A stretch of 64,000 nt of DNA from Euphorbia lathyris (taxonomy: Eukaryota > Streptophyta > Magnoliopsida > Malpighiales > Euphorbiaceae), in NCBI RefSeq assembly GCF_963576675.1, contig NC_088913.1, positions 77,809,001 to 77,873,000 of the forward strand. The letters are read 5' to 3'. Position 1 is the first letter of the stretch. Every line of letters begins with the position of its first letter. Below are positions 55,440-64,000 of the stretch, piece by piece. A program made the translations under genes and the position numbers. Under the pieces are notes generated by a model. It saw nothing but the letters and a program-made list of their open reading frames with translations, had not been told where the DNA came from and ran no database searches.

Positions 55440-56820
55440 ATGAAGAAATATCACCCAAACCTAACCAATGCTTATTTATGGAAATACCCTAAAGAAATCC
55501 AAAGGGTGTTGCTTCTACAGCCCCAACGAGAACAAAACGTTTGTTGCTCAAAAGGCTCTATTTCCTTAGAAGGAGTTTATATCAAGAAAAACTGTGGGAG
55601 TAGAATTAAACTCGGAAAAGTTCAAACACCACAAGTTCATGAACATGATACTTAGGAGATTGACACGAATTCACAAGGAGTTGTGGAATTCGCACCAGAT
55701 TTAGCCAAATGACTTGGAGTTACAGAGGTTGAAATACAATTAATAGAGGATAATCAAGGTTGGAACTTGATTAATTCAATGGAAGATCCAAAGATCTTTG
55801 ATTGTAAATTGTGTTTTAAGTAAAAAATAGATAATACCTTCAAGGGGCGACTCATTGCGAAAGGTTTCAAACTAGCTCATGACAATGACTAGGATGAAAT
55901 TTTCTCACCCGTTGTTATACTCAAATCCATTACAATATTATTTTCCATATACCTGCATATATTGACTATGAGATATGGCAAATGGAAGTCAAAAAGGTTT
56001 TGCCGATCCTAAGTATCTCAATCGGGTTTGCAAACTTTAAAGGTCCATTCATTGATAGAAACAAGCATCCCAAAATTGGAATATTCATTTTAATAAGGCA
56101 GTCAAAAGGTTTGGTTCCATCACGACACGAAGATGGAGTGTTGCATTTTTGCAAGAAGGTTAGTGGGAAGAATGTAGCAATTCTAGTCCTAAAAGTAGAT
56201 AGCATTCTACCCAATTTGGAAATGACATCCCAACAGTATTAAAGGTTAAGTAGTGGTTAGGAAGTGTTTCAAAGTAAAAGACTTAGGCAAAGCCAAAATT
56301 ATACTTTGTATAATGATCTATAGAAATAGGTCACATGGGCTTCAGTAGCCACCCTTTAGTACTTGAGGACTAAACAAAGCTTCCTAAGTATTCGCCGATC
56401 AGGAAGAGCTCATTATAAGTAATTACACTGATGCTAGTCATGAATATGACGCATGTTGTAGTCAAAAAGCATGTTCATTTTAAATGGAGGAAGTGTCTAC
56501 TAGAACTGTTCCAAGCAAGACACAGTTACATATTCTACCGTAGAATTTGAGTATATTGATGCATAAGATGCAACATAATAGGTTATTTGGATCTAGAAGT
56601 TCATTACTGAGTTACGAGTAGCTATAACTATCCTAAACTTAGTAGACCTCTTCTGTGACACAAACAAGGCCATCGCACAAGCTAAGGCACCTCGGTCACA
56701 CAAACATGCCAAACTCACACTTAAAAGATTCAATCCCATTCGGGAGATAGTCGAACAAAGGGATGTGAAAATTAGAAGGGTTAGGTTTGAAGATAATGTC
56801 GCGGATCTAATATGAGTGTC
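55440..56820 (+). pseudogene. copia pol: integrase end, RT, RNase H, heavily broken
   Basis: The integrase end reads YPKEIQRVLLLQPQREQNV, then NCGSRIKLGKVQ. RT reads TFKGRLIAKGFKLAHDND*DEIFSP, then LKSITIL and RYGKWKSKRF (family: D-E-T-F-S-P and W-Q-M-D-V-K-T-A-F). KKVSGKNVAILVLKVDSILP is where YVDD should be; the site reads KVDS, so the active site is lost. RNase H has STVEFEYIDA, DLFCDTNKAIAQA and APRSHKHAKLTLKRFNPIRE. Stops and frameshifts occur throughout. Confidence 0.8.
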
Positions 56821-56862
56821 ATATTAGATTTAAAGGAATAAGGCCTATGCATAGTCGAGACA

Positions 56863-56878
56863 AGTGCAATTGGGAGAA
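56863..56878 (+). other. copia polypurine tract
   Basis: GTGCAATTGGGAGAA directly precedes the LTR start TGTTGGTGTATGCCC; AGTGGGAGA-type tracts are usual in copia elements of this kind. Confidence 0.7.
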
Positions 56879-58584
56879 TGTTGGTGTATGCCCTAGTCCT
56901 AAGACGTTGTTTCTGACATCTTATCAGTAACAAGAGACAATAATTTGTTTTGTTGTTTACTTGTGCAAATAAACTTAATAGAGTGTCCAAGAATAGGAGT
57001 TTGCTCATGTTTGTCAGATGCGTGATTTGGGCAGTAAAACCTTCAGTGTATAAAAATGCTATTATGAATATCCCTAGTCTGTTGTCATCGTGGGAATGAG
57101 GATAAACTAAAGATTGCCTTGGGTAATGATGGTGTTTTACCGATCATGGACATGAGATATCAATCAATGGCATATGTACTCATAAAGGTTATGTAATACT
57201 ATATCGATTCACTAATAAGAACACTACATAGTCATAAGTTATAAGGTTATCTCATGTAATACTTATATGAGAATTCTTAGACCTGAAATTACTATGGTTC
57301 TTAGATGATACGCAATATGATTTGACATACACCTAACATACATAAAATGGTAGCAAGTATAAGTACGATTAGGTATGATCTGAATCATGTTGAGGACCAT
57401 GAGTAAAGTGAGAGAATTGTTAAAGAAAAACATATATCATCGGCCACTTAATTGGTGAGACAAAAAAGTGTGTGCCTATACCCAAATGAGGTAATAAAAG
57501 TTATTATTCATTTTAACTAATCAGTTCACAAGGAACATCCGAGTACAGAAAGAGGGTGACAAAACCATGCCTCACGTTGGTCCGGATATCACAAAGAAAA
57601 TGATCATGTAAGATTACAATAGGAATATGTTAACTTATATATTACATTCATCTAATTTGGATAGTCATAATGGCTTGCTAGATTCCACTTATAACTTATA
57701 GGCTAATAGCCAGCTTCGGGCACATTACTAACATTAAGTGAACCTACAAGATCGTACACAAGAAAGTTTGGTTAAATTAATTTGGATTTAATTAATCTTT
57801 AGGGAAGCTGTATATATATATGAAAAAACCTAGTTTTTATAATATAGTTCGACTAATGAGGAATTTAGTCGGATTAAATTCGAGCCAGTGATTGAGGGAT
57901 TACGACTAGTAAATTTTGGACATGTAAAAAATTGATTTTGATTAATAAAATAAAATTCTAAATGTGAATTATAATTGTACTGGATATAATTATGAAGGGA
58001 TAATTATATTAGATATAATTATAAATTGCATATAAATAATTATATTAGGTATAATTATGTAGATGTAATTAAAAGATATTTAATATAATTATATTAGATA
58101 TAAATAAATTTAATTATCTAGAGATAATTATAATTTTATTTGAATTAGGATTCAAATTAATAGAATTAAGTTGTATGCTAGTTGAATATGATTTTAAATT
58201 AAAAAAATAAGTTGTTTAATGAAAAAAAAATCTTAACTCTACTTTAGGATCCAATTTTGTGCCCCCTTGTTATATTAGTGTTGTTATTATTTTCTAATGT
58301 AGCACGAATTAGAAAAGGCTGTATATATATATGTGTGAAGGAATAACTTGTCTTTTTCTCTCTCTAATTTTCTCTACGTTCTTAAGAAAACACACAAAGC
58401 AAACTCTTCATCCTTTTGATTAATATGAGTGCTAGCACATGATCTCGCTATCAAGCTTTTTATGTGTAAGACTGCAGTGGGAGGTAGCAATTTGCAGCTC
58501 CTTACACGTTCAGGTCCGTTCGTGATCTGTTCAATCTCACCTCAAAAAGATTATGTTCACAGTTCCTAATCCGAAGAAGAAATG
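56879..58584 (+). repeat. copia 3' LTR (about 1.7 kb, right end approximate)
   Basis: It starts TGTTGGTGTATGCCCTAGTCC, similar to the minus-strand start of the solo LTR at 19571. A shared block GACATACACCTAACAT at about 57320 also matches that LTR. It is AT-rich and non-coding. Confidence 0.6.
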
Positions 58585-59170
58585 TGTTAAGCCCAAAATA
58601 TACCTAAAATGTCATTACTATTTACATCAGTTTTGTTATGAAATCATGCTATTTATATCTATTTAGAGTACTTTTACGTCCGAATATGTTTCTTTCATGC
58701 AAGGCACCTAAATATTTGGTAAAATCCAAATAGGAACGAAAATAGATCTGATGGAATTTAAGGCTAACGTATGGCAGCGGAAATATAAAATTTTTAACCT
58801 TTTTCCATTAACCCAAGATCCGTTAATCGTTATTTCATATAAAGAGGGATAGAAGGAAATACCTTTTGATGAACTATCTACCGGTGCAAGCGAAGTGCCC
58901 TCAACTCTTACTCCGAGTTCACGAGCACAAAACAAACACAACCCAAAATCAAGTTAGATATCAACCGTATAAAAGCAATCAAGAATAGATTGCCTCTAAT
59001 CAATCAACACAAGATCAAGGAATAAAAGAAAGAGATGAAAATCAATTGAATGGAAGGAAGCGGTAGACAATCTCGTCCTCAAACTAGTGGGTCGAAATTC
59101 TCTCTCTCTCTCTCTGGCTAGGGTTGGCCGAAATTTACATAGGAGGGGGGTATAAATACTCTCTTGTATC

Positions 59171-61331
59171 TGTTGGAAAATAGGCTGACGTATAGCAGCG
59201 GAAATATAAAAATTTTAACCTATTTCCATAAACCATAAGATCAGTTAACCGTTATTTCATATAAAGAGGGATAAGAAGAAATACCTTTTAGATGTTCTAT
59301 CTACCGTTGCAAACGAAGTGCCCACAACTCTTACTTCGAGTTCCCGAGCACAGAACAAAACAAATATAAGATCAAGTTAGAATCAACCGTTGAATAGCAA
59401 CCAAAGTAGATTGCCTCTAATTAATGGGAAAATTACACAGAAATTCATCTTTTAAAAACTATTTACAACTATGTCAAGTCATAATTTTGGATTATATCAA
59501 ACTAGTAAAATCAGTACTTTTAATATATTTTAAGGATTATAATTTATAAATTAGAAGTCTAGAATATATTTTCTAAGGTTTATGCTTTATGAATTGGAGT
59601 CTAGAATTTTTAAATTATGATATAAAATCATAATATATAAAAATAATGACATATTAATAATTAAATTTGGTGATATGACTTAGTTGTAATTTTGTACTTA
59701 ATTATGATATTCATGTATTTGACCCCTAATTAATCAACACAAGATCAAGGATAAAGAAAGAAAAATGAAATCAATTGAATCGGTAGGAAGCGGTGGATTG
59801 TTTCGTCCTCAACAAGGGATGTCCAAATTCTCTCTCTTGCTTTAGGGTTAGAATTCGAAATTCACTAGCCTTGGATTTCGAAAATCCTATGTGGGGGTAT
59901 TTATAATCTTTCTCGTATCTAATCCTTAGTTAGATAGAATTAGGTTATTGAAATAAGAATTCAATTCGGAATAGAATTCTTAATTATTATCTATTAATAT
60001 ATCTAATATAAAGGATAATAATAATAGCCTTATTGGATAATAATAGGAGTAATTTAATCTAATTAAAACTCCTAACTCTTTTATCCTTTAATTAATTTAA
60101 TTCATAATCCTAATCTAATTAGAATAGATAAAATCAAATTAATTATTTATGTATTTACATACATAAATTTCGACCCCCTCTATTACTGGGCCTCACTGGG
60201 CTCAGTTGGGCTTCCGTCAATTAATTAACATCTGTCTCTCTTTTGGGTTCCAAGTCTTATATGTGACCCATTAGGTTCTTATTGCTTCTAGTCGTATGCA
60301 ACTATTAAAATTAACTTTCAAAGAATTATATTTAATCTTTGCATAACGGAATGATGTACAGAGTATGTGATTAGCAAGTCCGTAATCATTCCCCTAGAGC
60401 TATAAGAAGACAGGTTGATTATGTCGTTGACCTTTCAGTATTAGTTACGGTATAATTCGATCCTTTATCAACTACGTCCTTGAACTGAATCTTATGACTA
60501 TGGGTAATGTCAAGTCACATATAGCGAGACGTTCGTTTTACTTGTACAGGCCGAGTCAACTCAAAATAGATAGGTTAAGTGAAATCTGTATTTCAAGTCT
60601 TAAGCTATCACCTTGCAAGGATTTAGAGTCGAGTCTTCCACAACCGATCCATGGACATATCTCCCATTTATCGGGAGTGATAAATGCTCAATCCAATATA
60701 TAACGATCCCGCAATCACTTCCTGTGATACCCAACGTCTGCTGTTCACACCCCAGAGTCATCTCTGTTAAGGATCGTGTTACACCAGAGTCAAAGCGTCA
60801 CATTCCATAATCCAGAATACCAATTAACATTCCTTTGAGTCTGATGATTATTTACACCTATTAATACCAATGAGATGAACAGGTGACAAGGATGAATCTA
60901 CCCATCCTGTTATCTCAAGTCGGGTCCCCAATCCTATTGAACTACTTTTCATCGGATCCATGTAATTGTCCAGATATCTGTATATATGAAGCTTGTGAGA
61001 TCAGCTTTCTGTCGGACAGAAGACATTGTTACATGCAAGTCTCAATAGTGATATATCAATCCTAAACATATCACTTGACTTGGGGTGGTTTTAAGTTTAT
61101 TAGTTTATTATAAAGTTCTGTCTCACTTCATGCTTGTATGAACACTTTATAATCACTTTAAAACAAACTTACGGATTTCCTTTTATTAGACTTTATTTAG
61201 TGCATAAAAAGGGATTGTCTTTATATAGTTATAAAACATATATCTCATTAAAATAAATGGTATAAAGAACAATTCATTTACATTAAGTTTGTATCCTAGA
61301 ACAATTGTCTATAGGACACTAAACCCCAACA
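59171..61331 (-). mobile_element. inner copia solo LTR, same family
   Basis: It begins TGTTGGAAAATAGGCTGACG on the plus strand and ends ACTAAACCCCAACA. GTATC flanks it exactly (59166-59170 and 61332-61336). Its length is 2161 bp, or about 1.85 kb without the MITE at 59426. It inserted into its own relative, in the same orientation. Short open frames shared by both LTRs (about 60883 and 62299) are LTR sequence, not genes. Confidence 0.92.
59426..59725. mobile_element. 300-bp MITE inside the inner solo LTR
   Basis: An exact 9-bp duplication CTAATTAAT flanks it (59417-59425 and 59726-59734); the uninterrupted version of the site is present in the outer LTR at about 58997. The ends GGGAAAATTAC and, inverted, GGGTCAAATAC are weak TIRs. 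The 9-bp duplication suggests Mutator-like mobilisation. A fragment of the same family is at 5863-5992. Confidence 0.85.
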
Positions 61332-62850
61332 GTATCTAAACCCTAGTTAGATAGAATTAGGTTACTGAATAAGAATTTAATTCGGAATATAATTCTTATT
61401 TATTATCTATTAATATATCTAAATATAAAGATAATAATAATAACATTATAGGATAATAATAGGAGTAATTTTAATCTCATTAAAACTCCTAACTTATTTA
61501 TCCTTTTATTAATTTAATTCACAATCATAATCTAATTAGAATTGTTAAAATCAAATTAAATTATTTATGTATTTTCATACATAAAATCGCCCCCCTCTCT
61601 CTACTGGGCCTTAGTGGACTCAGTTGGGCTTCCATCAATTAATTAACATCTGTTTCTCTTTTGGGCTCCAAGTCTTATGTGTGACCCATTAGGTTCGTAT
61701 TGCTTCTAGCCGTATGCAACTGTTAAATTAATTTTCACAGAACTATATTTAATCTTTGCATAACGGAATGAGTACGCGAAATGTGATTAGCAAATCCGAA
61801 ACATTCCCCCAGAGCTATAAGAAGACAGGTTGATTCTGTCGTTGACCTTTCCATATTAGTTACAGTATAATTCGATCCTTTATCAACTACATCCTTAAAC
61901 TGAATCTTATGACTATGGATAATGTCAAGTCACATATAGCGAGACGTTCGTTTTACTTGTACAGGCCGAGTCAACTCCAATTAGATAGGTTAAGTGAAAT
62001 CTGTATTTCAAGTTTTAAGCTATCACCTTGCAAGGATTTAGAGTCGAGTCTTCCATAAGCGATCCTTGGACGTATCTCCCATTCATCGGGAGTGATAAAT
62101 GCTCAATCCAATGTATAATTATCCTGTAATTACTTCCTGTGATACCCAACGTCTACCGTTCACACCCCAGAGTCATCTCTGTTATGGATCGTGTTACAAC
62201 AGGATCAAAGCATCACATTCCGTAATCCAGAATCACCAATTAACATTCCTTTGAGTCTGAGTATTACTTATACCTATTAATACCAATGAGATGAACAGGT
62301 GACAAGGATGAATTTACCCATCCTGTTATCTCAAGTCGGATCCCCAATCCTAATGAACTCCTTTTCATTGGATCCACGTAACTGTCCAGATATCTGTATA
62401 TATAAAGCTTGTGAGATCAGCTTTCTGTCTCGACAGAAGACATTGTTACATGCAAGTCTCAGCAGTGATATGTCAATCCTAAACATATTACTTAACTTGG
62501 GGTGGTTTTAAGTTTATTAGTTTATTATAAAGTTTCGTCTCACTTCATGCTTGTATGAACACTTTATAATCACTTTAAACAAACTTATGGATTTCCTTTT
62601 ATTAGACTTTATTTAGTTCTTAAAATGGATTGCCTTTATATAGTTATGAAACCATATCTCATTAAAACAAATGATATAAAGAACACTTCATTTACATTAA
62701 GTTTGTATCCTAGAACAATTGTCTATAGGACACTAAACCCCAACAAGATCAAAAACGAAGGAAAACCCCTAAGTTACGAGCCAAAAAGACGAGGAATTCA
62801 GCGCACCATTATGAAGGACGGGAACGAAGGCAGATCCGGGAAATAAATCC

Positions 62851-62890
62851 CGTGTGGCGACCGAGATTCCCTAATCTCGGTCGCGACACG
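62851..62890. repeat. 18-bp-arm hairpin
   Basis: CGTGTGGCGACCGAGATT, loop CCCT, AATCTCGGTCGCGACACG: 17 of 18 positions pair. CTCGG/CCGAG words recur at 62942-62976. It lies in the outermost LTR-like repeat, upstream of its TATA-like box. Confidence 0.85.
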
Positions 62891-64000
62891 CTAAAATCCG
62901 GTCTCCCCCCCTTTCGTTCCGAAGGATAAAAATTGCTCCTCAATCTCGGCTGAGATTCCATGATCTCGCTAACATCAGTAGATCTTCCAGCACATCTTTC
63001 ACATGTTTAATTTCAAAGATACGCATCCGTTCTGGTGGATAGAAACGTCTCTTCGCAGCGGACACGACCCTTAGACACGACTCTTCAACATCTATAAATA
63101 AAGAGTTGATTTCAGAGTTGTATATAGAGAGTTAGATTAATTAAGAAGAGTGCAGAATTTATGCACAAACTCTGACTCAGAAATGAGTCAGAGATTAGAT
63201 TTCATTTTTGTAAAGCAATCTTACCGTACACAAGTTGTTCTTAAATTAATTACAAACACAGTAGCAATTAGATTTAGATTAAGATCTGTTCAAAGATTAG
63301 TTTACATTTTTGTAGTAGAAGAACCATCTCTATTCCGAAGATTCAGCGAGAAGATTAAGTAGCGGATTCGACCCCGGAGCCTGACAAACTCTAACAAGGT
63401 TTGAGGAAAGGATTGACGACCCAGAACTCCAATGTCGTTTTGAATGCTTCCATGCTTTTTATTCTCTGTAAACTTGTATCAAATTCACACTCAATCTAAT
63501 AAAGTTCATGCAATTCAATATAATTTTATGTAGCACTTTGGTAAATGATCTGAAGTGAGTTCTGGTGTTTTCATTAAAACGTAGTTAAATTCAATATCTT
63601 TACAAGGAAACTTTGTTGAACACTTAGGCAAATTCATTCTTAAGGACGATATGATCGTTAAGTCGGCTTATCGGAAATAAGTATTAATTTGGTTAAGGTA
63701 GCAATCTAACCCGACCGTAGGAGGATTGTCTGCGGTTCAAAGCCTTTTAATTGAAGGAGTTTGCGTTATTACACTTTTATAATTTATACAAAGTTTAAAG
63801 TTGTTTTCTTTGCTTAATGCAAACGAATACAATTAATCTCTTATTTTAAACACTAAATGTTTCTGTTTTGTAATTCATATTCAAAACAGAATTGATTTCT
63901 AACATTCTTCATATATTCTAACCTAATTCTTATTCAATCAATCTCAAAACCCAATTCCATTAAACGATTTTCCATATTATAAACCTAAAACGTGAATCAA
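62891..64000. other. LTR-like or leader DNA to the window end, no gene seen
   Basis: A TATA-like CTATAAATAAAG at 63092-63103 is the only signal. The 70-codon frame at 63150-63362 has no recognised domain. Confidence 0.4.

Larger units (their letters stand above)
55440..58584 (+). mobile_element. copia remnant (integrase C-terminus to 3' LTR)
   Basis: Readable pol pieces are followed by a purine tract and an LTR that starts at 56879. The 5' part is absent from the window. The LTR end near 58584 is set by the start of the next LTR-like sequence and is approximate. Confidence 0.7.
58749..62745 (-). mobile_element. outer copia solo LTR, split by an inner one
   Basis: On the minus strand it starts TGTTGGGGTTTAGTGTCC (62745) and ends TTCCATCA (58749). 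AGATC flanks it exactly (58744-58748 and 62746-62750). Without the insert it is about 1.83 kb. 61337-62745 matches the inner LTR's 59920-61331 closely, including CACCCCAGAGTCATCTCTGTTA. No internal region is attached. Confidence 0.9.
58585..64000. mobile_element. outermost LTR-like repeat, host of a three-level nest
   Basis: 58585-58748 begins TGTTAAGCCCAAAATATACC and continues at 62751 after removal of the copia solo LTR. The joined sequence reads smoothly across AGATC. It has the look of a gypsy LTR leader: TATA-like CTATAAATAAAG at 63092-63103 and purine-rich GACGGGAACGAAGG words. The right end is not in view and no coding region was recognised, so the family is a guess. Confidence 0.45.

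Noticed and set aside
60494..62511. Paired open frames repeated in the two copia LTRs
   Set aside because: They are identical-family LTR sequence without coding signature; the duplication reflects the LTR nest.

Overview
This window looks like plant nuclear DNA, most likely a eudicot, from a gene-poor, transposon-rich region. The evidence is an AT-rich background, dense TA/A/T microsatellites, plant-type Ty3/gypsy (Tat-like and chromovirus-like) and Ty1/copia elements, an L1-type LINE whose ORF2 carries an RNase H domain, and MITEs of the Stowaway, hAT and Mutator-like types. I see no convincing host gene, tRNA, rRNA or CRISPR. Almost every recognisable protein belongs to a mobile element, and most are broken.

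Layout. 1-5858: a Tat-like gypsy element cut by the window start, with its 3' LTR at 5050-5858. Its coding fragments are in the wrong order: RT/RNase H lies before gag/protease. 5863-11762: AT-rich DNA with MITE fragments and minus-strand gypsy LTR/gag remnants. 11763-15512: a complete 3.75-kb LTR retrotransposon on the minus strand, with 750-bp LTRs, a GGGTG target duplication, a tRNA-iMet primer site and only gag-protease (TR-GAG-like). 16845-17400: an unidentified GC-rich island. 18305-19571 and 21882-22590: solo LTRs. 23030-23691: a non-autonomous hAT element. 25213-25474: a Stowaway MITE. 26265-28202: two 5'-truncated LINE copies flanking a Mutator-like MITE. 28299-28449: a near-perfect hairpin. 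30195-31650: a Tat-like gypsy remnant with integrase. 31650-33002: repeats and two MITEs. 33911-35119: a LINE copy inverted by twin priming. 35454-35931: a long-TIR MITE inserted in a (TA)n tract.

36773-42112 is a full-length L1-type LINE (minus strand, 17-bp target duplication) with an intact ORF1 and an ORF2 carrying only two nonsense codons. 45100-48450 is a decayed copia element interrupted by a LINE copy that fuses in frame to it. 49595-51161 is an unusual foldback element whose interior is about 1 kb of 8-10-bp quasi-repeats in opposite orientations. 53021-53491 is another long-TIR MITE. 54230-55410 holds pieces of a different LINE. 55440-58584 is a copia pol remnant plus 3' LTR. 58585-64000 is a nest: a gypsy-like LTR hit by a copia solo LTR (58749-62745, TSD AGATC), hit by a second copia solo LTR (59171-61331, TSD GTATC), hit by a 300-bp MITE (59426-59725, 9-bp TSD).

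How the parts relate. No host pathway is visible. The truncated LINE copies and the MITEs would depend on proteins from elements elsewhere. The gag-protease element would need RT and integrase in trans. The least ordinary structures are the foldback with phased A/T-tract arrays, the CpG-rich palindromic 11-mer array shared by two diverged LTRs, and the scrambled Tat-like element. All family names are judged by eye from motifs; no database search was possible.
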